A DNA stretch of 64,000 bases. It comes from CAYXPR01 sp964467255. GTDB lineage: Bacteria > Pseudomonadota > Alphaproteobacteria > Rickettsiales > RGZB01. Made by a program: the position numbers and the translations under genes. Shown here piece by piece: positions 56,555-64,000 of the stretch. Position 1 is the first letter of the stretch, and each line of letters opens with the position of its first letter. The stretch spans positions 1 to 64,000 of the forward strand of contig CAYXPR010000002.1 in assembly GCA_964467255.1 (NCBI GenBank), written 5' to 3'. The notes under the pieces were generated by a model. That model was given only the letters and a program-made list of their open reading frames with translations. It searched no databases and was not told the DNA's origin.

Positions 56555-59281
56555 CTAAAACTCTTCCCAACCTTCTTCCGTTTTTCCGCCCATTGCGGGG
56601 GCAGGCATTTTTTTGCCATTACCGAATTTTTTCGGCGGTGCCTTCGCAGCAGGCTTTGCTTTTGCCGCTGGTTTTGCAGAGGCCGTTGGCGCTTCTAGCG
56701 CTAAAGGTCTGCGTGAAGCACTGGCTTCGGCATCTTCCTCGCCCACGTTAAAGAACTGCATCATGCGATCCAGCTCTTCGGCCTGCTCCACAAGCGACTG
56801 GGCTGCCGCCGTGTTTTCTTCCACGAGCGCCGCATTTTGCTGGGTGCCTTCATCCATTTGCATCACGGCCGAATTGATTTCTTCGATACCGGAAGATTGC
56901 TGCTCGCTGGCAGAAGCAATCTCTGTCATCAGTGAGGCAACATCCTGCACTGCTTTCACGATTTCATGCAGTGTCTGACCTGCCTGATTGACCAACTCGG
57001 AACCGCTCTTCACCTGATCCACACTTTCGTTAATCAGTGTTTTGATTTCTTTTGAAGCCGATGCCGAACGGCCTGCGAGTGAACGTACCTCGCTCGCTAC
57101 CACCGCAAAGCCTTTGCCTGCCTCACCCGCACGCGCGGCTTCCACCGCCGCATTGAGCGCCAGCAGATTGGTCTGGAACGCGATATCGTCAATCACACCG
57201 ATGATGTCAGAGATTTTCTGCGATGATTCAGAAATGCGGCCCATCGCCTGAACGGCATTCCCCGCCACCTCACCGCCACGGCTAGCGATGTTTTTGGCAT
57301 TGTTGGAAAGCCCACTGGCCTTCTGCGCATTCTCTGTGTTCTGCTTCACCGTAGCGGTGATTTCCTCCATCGACGCCGCAGTTTCTTCGAGCGAAGAAGC
57401 CTGTGCCTCCGTGCGCTGGGAAAGATCCGCACTGCCTGCAGAAATTTCACTTGCCGCATTGGTTACAGAGCGGGAAGTGTCTTTAATCTGCTTCACAGTA
57501 TTAAACAGTCGCTCAATCGTGCCGTTAAGCGCTTGCTTGATTTCATCAAACAAGCCTTCGTAGTTCCCTTCGACCTTTTTGGTAAGCCCACCATCCGACA
57601 ACAGCCGCAGCACGTTTACCACTTCTGTTAAGCCAATGAGCGATACTTCGCAGATTTTGTTTACACCTTCGCTGAGGTTTTTCATAAACCCGTGCTTACC
57701 CTCCAGCGCAATGCGGCGGTTAAAGTCACCTTTCGCCACACCATCAATCAGCAAATTAATCTCGCTCTCAATGGCTTTTTGTAGTGTAACATCGGCCCAT
57801 TCCACCACCGTGCCAAGGCGTTCACCCTTGGTACCGAATACCGGATTTGCCACGAGGTCAAAAATACGCCCACCGACTTTAATGCTGGTGTTATAGGTGC
57901 TGCTAAGCTTGGACAGCATACCGCGCTGATGTTCGGGGTTCTTGTGGAAATTATCGATATTCGTGCCGATAATTTTATCCACATCAAAGCGCGGCAAATC
58001 TTTACGAATATCCGCTTCTGCTGCCTTCAGGGTTTTGATAACCGAAGGGTTCATGTATATCACCACATTATTTTCATCAGCTAGCATTACGTTACTGGTA
58101 ACGCAATCAAGCGATGTTTGGATACGCGCCGAACGGGCCTCTTCAATACGTTTTTGGGTGACGTCCTGCCATTCCACGACAGTGCCAAGGCGCTTTTTGT
58201 TCGTGTCGAAAACTGGCGTTGCGATGAGGTCAAACGTTCTGCCACCCACCTTAATGCTGGTATTGTATGCCTTGTCTAAATCTTTCAGCATGTTGCGCTG
58301 GTGGTTAGGATTTTTATGAAACCCGTCAATATTGGTACCGACCAGAGAGCTCGCATCGAATTTTGGTAGGTCTTTGCGAATATCGGACTCTGCTGCTTTT
58401 AGCATCGCCACCACCGCATTGTTCACGTACACAATCGTGTTCGCTTCATCTGCCAGCATCACGTTACTGGTAACAACATCGAGCGATGTTTTGACGCGCT
58501 GTGAAGTGGCGCCAATCGTTACAATTTCTTCTAGAGCTTCGGCCATAACGCCGATTTCCTGATTGTTAACCTTAGGAATTTCGATATCCGTGTGGCCCTC
58601 AGAAACTTTTGTAATGATGTTTGAAAATGCCTTAAGCGGATTAAATACCATTCTCACCATAATTACCGGCCCAATAATCATGCCAGCAATGACCAACAAG
58701 CCCATGAAGGCAATCACTTTTATAATCCACACTTCAAACTCGTAGGCGGCAGATTCTTGTGTCTTAGCCCATGATTCAATACCATCAGATGCCTTTTCTG
58801 CCGCTGACTCAAGATTTTCAAACTTTTTTATAAACTCGGGGTAGAGTGCATTCGCTTCCGGGTGAGAAACGGAAGCCTTCGCAACCAGCTTTTCTGCCCC
58901 TGCAATATATTCTGCAATGGGTTGATTCAATGCTTGCAGCGAAGTGTTGATTTCAACTGGAATACCTTCTGTTTTGATATTTTCTTCTACCGCATTACGC
59001 ATGTTGATGGCATGCTCGCTTAGGTCTTTTCGAGCATTCTCAACCCCGCGCATATCGCCTGCCAGAGAATATTGTAGCGCCTGCAGCACGTCCCCCCGAA
59101 CGGCATCGTGCATCATATCCATGTCCATGTGGTTACGGAGCGCCTTTGATGCAACAGCGCCCTCTTCTATCATTCCGCCGAGCCGCGACGTAGACCAAAT
59201 GGACACCACAACCGCAGCCGAGACAACCATTGCCAAAGCAATGTTAATGCCAATAATTTGTGTTTTTAGTTTCTTCTTCAT
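56555..59281 (-). CDS. Methyl-accepting chemotaxis protein with duplicated PAS domains
   Basis: 908 residues. TM1 (about 8-29), a helical periplasmic domain (30-184), TM2 (185-211), HAMP (212-262), two nearly identical PAS domains (from 265 and from 389, period 124 residues), a second HAMP-like stretch, and the signalling domain with AFQTNLLALNAAVEAARAGEAGKGFAVVASEVR. A Pro/Ala/Lys linker leads to the C-terminal GWEEF pentapeptide. The PAS pair could sense redox or a small ligand. It lies between cheW and cheR. Confidence 0.95.
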   Translation of the reverse strand: MKKKLKTQIIGINIALAMVVSAAVVVSIWSTSRLGGMIEEGAVASKALRNHMDMDMMHDAVRGDVLQALQYSLAGDMRGVENARKDLSEHAINMRNAVEENIKTEGIPVEINTSLQALNQPIAEYIAGAEKLVAKASVSHPEANALYPEFIKKFENLESAAEKASDGIESWAKTQESAAYEFEVWIIKVIAFMGLLVIAGMIIGPVIMVRMVFNPLKAFSNIITKVSEGHTDIEIPKVNNQEIGVMAEALEEIVTIGATSQRVKTSLDVVTSNVMLADEANTIVYVNNAVVAMLKAAESDIRKDLPKFDASSLVGTNIDGFHKNPNHQRNMLKDLDKAYNTSIKVGGRTFDLIATPVFDTNKKRLGTVVEWQDVTQKRIEEARSARIQTSLDCVTSNVMLADENNVVIYMNPSVIKTLKAAEADIRKDLPRFDVDKIIGTNIDNFHKNPEHQRGMLSKLSSTYNTSIKVGGRIFDLVANPVFGTKGERLGTVVEWADVTLQKAIESEINLLIDGVAKGDFNRRIALEGKHGFMKNLSEGVNKICEVSLIGLTEVVNVLRLLSDGGLTKKVEGNYEGLFDEIKQALNGTIERLFNTVKQIKDTSRSVTNAASEISAGSADLSQRTEAQASSLEETAASMEEITATVKQNTENAQKASGLSNNAKNIASRGGEVAGNAVQAMGRISESSQKISDIIGVIDDIAFQTNLLALNAAVEAARAGEAGKGFAVVASEVRSLAGRSASASKEIKTLINESVDQVKSGSELVNQAGQTLHEIVKAVQDVASLMTEIASASEQQSSGIEEINSAVMQMDEGTQQNAALVEENTAAAQSLVEQAEELDRMMQFFNVGEEDAEASASRRPLALEAPTASAKPAAKAKPAAKAPPKKFGNGKKMPAPAMGGKTEEGWEEF

Positions 59282-59296
59282 AGTGCCCTCCGGTAA

Positions 59297-59836
59297 TTAT
59301 ATTGCTGTTTGCTTTGTAGATACTGAGGCGTTATCCGCCAGCATCAGGCTTTTTTCGCTAAAGAGATTTTCGACGTTTAGAATAACGACCATTTTATTGT
59401 CGACGGAAATGAGGCCGCTGATATAGGCCTTGTCGATTTCCATATCCGTCGTACCGGCGGGTGAGGCTTTCACCTCCCCTGCATCCACCGTAAGGATATC
59501 AGATACGGCATCCACCAAAATGCCGATGGTGCGGCTTTCAATACTGATAACAATCACCACATTTTTGGCATCAGCCTTCGTAACCCCCATGTTAAAGCGG
59601 GTGCGTAAATCAAAAATGGGAATGACGACACCCCTTAAGTTCATCACCCCGCGCATAAATTCCGGCGAATTCGGGATGCGCGTGCTTTCCGTCCAGCCTT
59701 TGATTTCGCGCACACTCATGATATCAACGCCATATTCATTTCCCTCGACGGAAAATGTAAGGAACTGGACTGTGCCATCACCTCCTGGGGCAATGGATGC
59801 CAATTTTTCCTGCACTTGTTGTGTTTGCTCTGCCAT
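59297..59836 (-). CDS. cheW: Chemotaxis coupling protein CheW
   Basis: 179 residues with VQFLTFSVEGNEYGVDIMSVREIKGW, PEFMRGVMNLRGVVIPIFDLRTRF and ILVDAVSDILTV, the CheW fold signatures. It links receptors to CheA. It follows cheA by 12 bp and precedes the MCP gene by 15 bp. Confidence 0.96.
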   Translation of the reverse strand: MAEQTQQVQEKLASIAPGGDGTVQFLTFSVEGNEYGVDIMSVREIKGWTESTRIPNSPEFMRGVMNLRGVVIPIFDLRTRFNMGVTKADAKNVVIVISIESRTIGILVDAVSDILTVDAGEVKASPAGTTDMEIDKAYISGLISVDNKMVVILNVENLFSEKSLMLADNASVSTKQTAI

Positions 59837-59848
59837 GCACCTCTCTCC

Positions 59849-61876
59849 TTATGCCACGTTGCCCTGCGGCGCCCGCCGCGGGCTATTGTTATTACCCATA
59901 CTTTTATGAAGGCCCGCTACGTCCAGAATGAGAGACACATTGCCATCCCCCAAAATGGTAGCACCGGAAATTCCCTCGACTGGGTCCGCATTTTCCTCAA
60001 TGCTTTTAATCACCACCTGCTGCTGGCCCAAAAGCTCATCCACTAAAATACCGAATTTATTGCGCCCGTTTTCCACCAGCACTACGAGCCCGCGCGTGGG
60101 CTCAGTTACCGCGCCTTGAATGCTGAAAACACGGCTTAGGTATAAAACGGGGATAAATTCGCCACGCACGCTGATTACATCACCGCCATCGGCCACACGG
60201 CTCACTTCACCCGCACGCGGGCGCAGCGTTTCAATGATGTTGCCGATGGGAATGATGTATTGCTCGGTGCCAACGCGTGTAATCATGCCGTCCAGAATCG
60301 CAAGGGTGAGCGGCAGCGTGACGGCAAACTCCGTGCCCTGCCCCGGCTTGTTCAGCAAATCCACCGTGCCGCCAAGCGATTCGATATTCCGCCGCACCAC
60401 ATCCATGCCCACACCACGGCCCGATACGTTGGTGACTTGCTCTGCCGTTGAAAAACCTGCATGGAAAATGAGGTGATCAATTTCTTCATTCGTGGGTTGA
60501 GCGTCCGCCGCGAGCAAGCCTTTTTCCTTGGCTTTAGCGAGCACTCTTTCGCGGTTGATGCCTTTGCCATCATCTGAAATTTCAATCACGATGCGCCCAC
60601 CGCGATGGTCTGCCGAAAGGCGGATGACACCCTGCGCTGGCTTGCCCGCTGCCATGCGGTCCGCCGGTCTTTCAATGCCGTGGTCGACGGAGTTGCGAAT
60701 CATGTGGGTGAGCGGATCACCCAATTGCTCGATAACGGTTTTGTCGATTTCGGTATTCTCACCATGCATTTCGATGACGATATCTTTTTCAAGCTGGCGC
60801 GAAAGATCGCGCACAATGCGCGGCATGCGCGAGAAAATAGACTTTACCGGCTGCATGCGCACCGACATGACCGACTCTTGTAATTCGCGTGTGTGCTGGG
60901 AAAGTTCTTCCACCGCTGCAATCAGTTTGGTGAATTTTTCCGGTGGCAGGTCTTTCACCTGCGCCTGAATCATGGCCTGCGTGATGACGAGCTCACCCAC
61001 CATGTTCACCAGCCTGTCGACCTTATCGAGGTCTACGCGGATAGAGGAAACTTCGCGCTGCGCAGTGCTGGCAGCTTCGGTCACTTTAGGCGAAGCGGCA
61101 TCGGTTTTTATTTCAGCAGGCTTTGCAAGTGGTACAATAGGCCTGCCGCCAACACCTGCGGTTTGGCGGATTTCTAAGTCGCACTCACCTTCCACGAATT
61201 CAAACGCTTCGCGGATGGCAGACTCGCCCTTTTCGGTTTCCATCTCGATATGCCACGACAGGAAACATTCCATGGGGTTCAGTTCCGCCAGCGGCGGCAC
61301 CGCGGAAGTATCAACCTTCACCTGCATGTTACCGGCGCGGGAAAGCTCCCGCAAAATAAGCAGCGGCTCATTACCGTTTTCAAAAAGGGCTTTATGCGGC
61401 TTGAAGGAAATATCAAAGAACTTTGAAATCTCACCATCTTCCGGCACTGCTGCGCTGGCAGAAGGCACTGCGGGCACATGTGCGCTGCCCGTGTTGCTCA
61501 CAAGGCGCTGGAGTTCGGGAATTAAATCCTGCCCGCAATTTACCGGTGGCTCTTTGCCTTCTTTTGCGGCGCTCACCATTTGGTTGATAACGTCTACCGA
61601 GCGCAAAAGCGCATCCACCACATTACGTGTGGGCGATATTTTACCCTCGCGCATGGCATCCAGCAAAAACTCAACCACGTGTGTGAACTGCACCAATTTT
61701 TCAAAACCAAATGCACCGCCACCACCCTTAATGGAATGCGCACAGCGGAAAATTGCGTTCAGTTCTTCTTTATCTGCGGTCTGGCCATCCAGCCCGAGGA
61801 GTTTTTCTTCCATCTCCTCCAAAAGCTCATAACACTCGGTGATGTACGTTGCTTTGAACTGGTCCAAACCACTCAT
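59849..61876 (-). CDS. cheA: Chemotaxis histidine kinase CheA
   Basis: 675 residues. The HPt domain has the phosphorylated His in FRCAHSIKGGGGAFGF. A middle region (150-260) replaces a typical P2. The dimerisation helix pair (VRVDLDKVDRLVNMVGELVI), ATPase domain (HMIRNSVDHGIE, DDGKGINRE, GRGVGMDVVRRNI) and CheW-like regulatory domain follow in order. It phosphorylates CheY and CheB. Preceded by cheY with 4 bp between. Confidence 0.97.
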   Translation of the reverse strand: MSGLDQFKATYITECYELLEEMEEKLLGLDGQTADKEELNAIFRCAHSIKGGGGAFGFEKLVQFTHVVEFLLDAMREGKISPTRNVVDALLRSVDVINQMVSAAKEGKEPPVNCGQDLIPELQRLVSNTGSAHVPAVPSASAAVPEDGEISKFFDISFKPHKALFENGNEPLLILRELSRAGNMQVKVDTSAVPPLAELNPMECFLSWHIEMETEKGESAIREAFEFVEGECDLEIRQTAGVGGRPIVPLAKPAEIKTDAASPKVTEAASTAQREVSSIRVDLDKVDRLVNMVGELVITQAMIQAQVKDLPPEKFTKLIAAVEELSQHTRELQESVMSVRMQPVKSIFSRMPRIVRDLSRQLEKDIVIEMHGENTEIDKTVIEQLGDPLTHMIRNSVDHGIERPADRMAAGKPAQGVIRLSADHRGGRIVIEISDDGKGINRERVLAKAKEKGLLAADAQPTNEEIDHLIFHAGFSTAEQVTNVSGRGVGMDVVRRNIESLGGTVDLLNKPGQGTEFAVTLPLTLAILDGMITRVGTEQYIIPIGNIIETLRPRAGEVSRVADGGDVISVRGEFIPVLYLSRVFSIQGAVTEPTRGLVVLVENGRNKFGILVDELLGQQQVVIKSIEENADPVEGISGATILGDGNVSLILDVAGLHKSMGNNNSPRRAPQGNVA

Positions 61877-61880
61877 AACG

Positions 61881-62246
61881 CTAACCGCACACCTTGCTGA
61901 CCACTGCCACCAATTTTTCAGGGTTGAAAGGTTTTACAATCCACCCCGTTGCACCCGCCGCTTTGCCTTCAGCTTTTTTGGTATCATCACTTTCCGTGGT
62001 CAGCATAAGAATCGGCGTAAATTTATGCGTGGGGTCTGCTCGGAGCACTTTTATAAGCTCGAGCCCGTTCATGTTCGGCATGTTGAGATCCGTAACAATC
62101 ACATCCACCTTATTACCGCCGAGCACTGAAAGGGCGTGCTTGCCATCTTCCGCTTCAATCACATCAAAGCCTGCGCCCTTTAATGTGAATGTCACCATGT
62201 CGCGCATGGTTTTAGAATCATCCACTGTTAGTGCACGCTTTGCCAT
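61881..62246 (-). CDS. cheY: Chemotaxis response regulator CheY
   Basis: ATG at 62246 with GGAGAG upstream; the longer frame to 62474 overlaps the STAS gene. 121 residues: ALTVDDSKTMRDM, phospho-acceptor in VTDLNMPNMNGLE, TTESDD and switch Lys in WIVKPFNPEKL. It carries phosphate from CheA to the flagellar motor. It lies directly upstream of cheA; no cheZ is in the window. Confidence 0.96.
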   Translation of the reverse strand: MAKRALTVDDSKTMRDMVTFTLKGAGFDVIEAEDGKHALSVLGGNKVDVIVTDLNMPNMNGLELIKVLRADPTHKFTPILMLTTESDDTKKAEGKAAGATGWIVKPFNPEKLVAVVSKVCG

Positions 62247-62247
62247 A

Positions 62248-62649
62248 TTATGCTCTCCACTCTTTGAGTTGTTTTGCGAGCCCCAGCAATGCGAAGGCTT
62301 CTTCCACCACAGGCGATGGGTTTTGAATGCGGAAATTCTGGTTCTGAAATGTACCAGAGGCTGCAACAAGCACTTGCACGCACGGCGCGGTAATTTTTTG
62401 AACAGCGGCGGCATTAATCGCAATGGCTGTGTGCGATGTACTGATTTTGAGAATCTGCTTGTGAATATCGACAACGGTGGTGATATCAGACGTGGCAGGA
62501 AGCGAAAATGCGGCGGGAGATTTGGGGGTGGGTGTGGATGGCGTTTTTTTAGGAAGCTTCAGATTTTTTTTGGGTGACTTTAAGGAACGCGAGCCGGTGC
62601 TTTTCGCACTGCCCCCACCCGATTTGGTATGAGTTTTCTTTGTACTCAT
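62248..62649 (-). CDS. STAS-domain protein with basic N-terminal tail, first gene of the che operon
   Basis: 133 residues. The first 47 are Lys/Ser/Pro/Thr-rich and disordered (KSPKKNLKLPKKTPSTPTPKSP), which may bind nucleic acid or acidic partners. Residues about 50-130 form an MlaB/SpoIIAA-like STAS domain (TVVDIHKQILKISTSHTAIAINAAAVQKITAPCVQVLVAA) without the phosphorylatable DSxG Ser, where ITAPCVQ occupies that position. STAS genes before cheY occur in alphaproteobacterial che operons. The stop is 1 bp from the cheY start. Confidence 0.8.
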   Translation of the reverse strand: MSTKKTHTKSGGGSAKSTGSRSLKSPKKNLKLPKKTPSTPTPKSPAAFSLPATSDITTVVDIHKQILKISTSHTAIAINAAAVQKITAPCVQVLVAASGTFQNQNFRIQNPSPVVEEAFALLGLAKQLKEWRA

Positions 62650-62889
62650 TCAATTCCCTTCTAATTCTGGGGAATATAATTGAAGGAAAAATAACTTACA
62701 ACCTAAAATTGATTAATCATAAAATAATATAACTTTACCGCTATAGTCCTAGAATTGTAAAGGCACCCATTTAATGAACCCCAGGATGTGCTCATTAACA
62801 CTGTTTTACTGACAGTCATAAACGCTCGCAGATGCACCATGCCCAACGAATCACTTTTCTTGTGGGCAAGTGTTTGCTATACAAGATGC

Positions 62890-63585
62890 ATGAAGCAATT
62901 TTTCGCGATTTCTCTCCTTACTGCCGCCGCACTGGTGTTTACGCCCCCTATTTCTGCCGCCTATGAAAAGGTGGTGGATGGCGTGATTAAAGGCGACTGC
63001 ACCGTGACGCCGGAAGTAAAGGACATGCCTTTTTACCCCGGTAAAGACATTGGCCGCACCAACAATCTGCGCCGTGAAACTGGCCTTGCGGTGGTGGCAA
63101 AAGGCGAGCCGATTTATATCGTGGGCCAAGTGCTGGATGAAAACTGCGTGCCAGTTTCAGACGTAACGGTGGAAATGTGGCAAGCCAATGGCTATGGAAA
63201 ATACCATCATGCGGATGATAAAAGCGACAAGCTGCGCGATGAAAATTTTAATGGTTCTGGCACGACGCGTACCGATAATTTAGGAAAGTTCAAATTCCTG
63301 ACGGTGTTCCCCGGGCAAGCAAAAGCGGGCAGCGCACCGCGCGTGCACTTTACACTTTCACACCCTGAGCTAAAAGGCATCAGCACGGAAATGTATTTCC
63401 CCGAACAGGCCGGCAATGAAGCTGATACTGACTTGCAGGCCAATCAGGATAAATATACCGCCCTGCTCGCCACCACGAATTTTGAAGCCAAAGACGGCAC
63501 CTATAAGGTCGAGCGCTTCAGCGGCGACGTGGCGTATTACTTTACGATTACCCTGAAGGGTAAAAATAAATTCCGCAAGTATTAA
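62890..63585 (+). CDS. Secreted intradiol-dioxygenase-like protein with incomplete iron site
   Basis: The ATG at 62890 (MKQFFAISLLTAAALVF) begins a Sec signal peptide ending in ISAAY; a longer frame to 62788 is rejected. 231 residues. VEMWQANGYGKYHH and GKFKFLTVFPG are intradiol ring-cleavage dioxygenase motifs. Of the four iron ligands, the first Tyr (GKYHH) and last His (RVHF) seem kept, but the second Tyr after FPG is Ala and the first His of HIH is Arg. Ring cleavage is therefore doubtful. Periplasmic or exported; no aromatic-catabolism genes adjoin. Confidence 0.75.
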   Translation: MKQFFAISLLTAAALVFTPPISAAYEKVVDGVIKGDCTVTPEVKDMPFYPGKDIGRTNNLRRETGLAVVAKGEPIYIVGQVLDENCVPVSDVTVEMWQANGYGKYHHADDKSDKLRDENFNGSGTTRTDNLGKFKFLTVFPGQAKAGSAPRVHFTLSHPELKGISTEMYFPEQAGNEADTDLQANQDKYTALLATTNFEAKDGTYKVERFSGDVAYYFTITLKGKNKFRKY

Positions 63586-63603
63586 GCCTTAATTACCAGC
63601 AAT

Positions 63604-63633
63604 AAAAAAGGCGGCTTTTAAGCCGCCTTTTTT
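63604..63633. terminator. Bidirectional terminator between the dioxygenase-like gene and fumC
   Basis: AAAAAAGGCGGCT, loop TTTA and AGCCGCCTTTTTT form a 13-bp stem with A and T runs on both sides. It serves two convergent genes. Confidence 0.92.
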
Positions 63634-63650
63634 ATTCTCATTTCACGCTG

Positions 63651-64000
63651 TTAATCGCGTGGGCCAATCATTTTTTCAGGACGTACCCATTCTTTGAACT
63701 GCTTTTCGGTCAGCAGCTTCAGTTCTAGCGCCGCTTGCAGGAGCGTGGTGCCTTCCTTGTGCGCCTTCTTGGCGATTTTTGCTGCGTTATCGTAACCGAT
63801 ATAGGGGTTCAGCGCCGTGACCAGCATGAGCGATTCATCACGCAATTTTGTAATACGGGCTTTGTCAGCCTTGATGCCCACCACGCAATTATCGGTGAAG
63901 CTGTTACAGGCATCTGCCACCAAACGAATCGATTGTAGCAGGTTGTAAATCATAACGGGTTTGAACACGTTCAGTTCAAAATGGCCGTTCGAGCCTGCCA
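63651..64000 (-). CDS. fumC: Fumarate hydratase class II, 3' part
   Basis: The frame is open at the right edge; 116 residues are visible. GSNGHFELNVFKPVMIYNLLQSIRLVADACNSF and TALNPYIGYDNAAKIAKKAHKEGTTLLQAALEL are the C-terminal end of class II fumarase. The catalytic SS-loop (GSSxMPxKxNP) lies beyond the window. It hydrates fumarate to malate in the TCA cycle. Confidence 0.93.
   Translation of the reverse strand, partial: AGSNGHFELNVFKPVMIYNLLQSIRLVADACNSFTDNCVVGIKADKARITKLRDESLMLVTALNPYIGYDNAAKIAKKAHKEGTTLLQAALELKLLTEKQFKEWVRPEKMIGPRD

Noticed and set aside
62700..62760. Sigma-28-like sequence (TAAAGTT on the minus strand) before the che operon
   Set aside because: The matching -10 (GCCGATAA) is not present at the right spacing; only GATTAATC is seen.

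Overview
The window reads as a stretch of an alphaproteobacterial chromosome with moderate GC content. The evidence is an rph/rdgB/hemW block next to grpE, eno beside ftsB, an rsmI/yraN/BON-lipoprotein group facing an LpoA-like gene, a cheY-A-W-MCP-R-D-B operon, and fliK-flgD-flgE behind a sigma-54 promoter. Lineage below class level cannot be fixed from the sequence (a motile Rhodospirillales- or Micavibrio-like bacterium is a guess). A perfect 16-bp parS site at 37087-37102 suggests proximity to the replication origin.

Layout. (1) 1-4144, minus: the start of a giant RTX protein, at least 1,381 residues, running off the left edge. It has N-terminal calcium-binding nonapeptides arranged in an 88-residue super-repeat, then an AT-rich C-terminal part with a toxin-like hydrophobic stretch. 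It shares a palindromic operator with a small lipoprotein gene. (2) 4.5-8.5 kb: a Kef-type antiporter, an unknown protein and an amino-acid permease with a very basic tail. (3) 8.6-14.9 kb: a tightly overlapping seven-gene minus-strand operon (flavin oxidoreductase, DUF1365, cyclopropane-fatty-acid-synthase-like methyltransferase, chalcone-isomerase-like, MFS, DUF3833, SDR), a recognised set for modifying membrane fatty acids. (4) 14.9-18.6 kb: an AckA-PduL fusion, a MaoC hydratase, and a sulfide/persulfide module (rhodanese, BigR/SqrR-type repressor, AhpD-like protein). (5) 18.8-30.8 kb: small stress and envelope proteins (CsbD, DUF1328, DUF3309, DUF883, holin-like, glycine-zipper, YfdX, OmpA, collagen-like lipoprotein, LpxR) mixed with KdpE-like and other two-component proteins, with several repeated promoter elements. 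(6) 30.8-42.8 kb: core housekeeping genes: tRNA-Arg, ftsB, eno, dolP-like, yraN, rsmI, lpoA-like, hemW, rdgB, rph, grpE, clpB. (7) 42.8-50.5 kb: hook genes and two polysaccharide genes. (8) 50.5-62.7 kb: one long minus-strand chemotaxis block ending in a partner-switching pair, a STAS protein and a fused RsbW-like/REC/RsbU-like protein. (9) 62.9-64 kb: a secreted intradiol-dioxygenase-like protein and the 3' part of fumC.

How the parts fit. The che operon encodes adaptation (CheR, CheB, CheD) and the CheA-CheW-CheY relay. Its last genes form an HsbR/HsbA-like switch that could tie a phosphorelay to an anti-sigma factor, plausibly for flagellar or surface-attachment genes. The stress region looks like a regulon built around an orphan KdpE-like regulator and a KdpD-like kinase core without its sensor. 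The most unusual items are the RTX/polymorphic-toxin-like gene and its operators, the AckA-PduL fusion, the hook-cap protein FlgD with an adhesin-like C-terminal domain, the permuted HsbR-like protein, parS inside the hemW start, and the repeated stress promoters.
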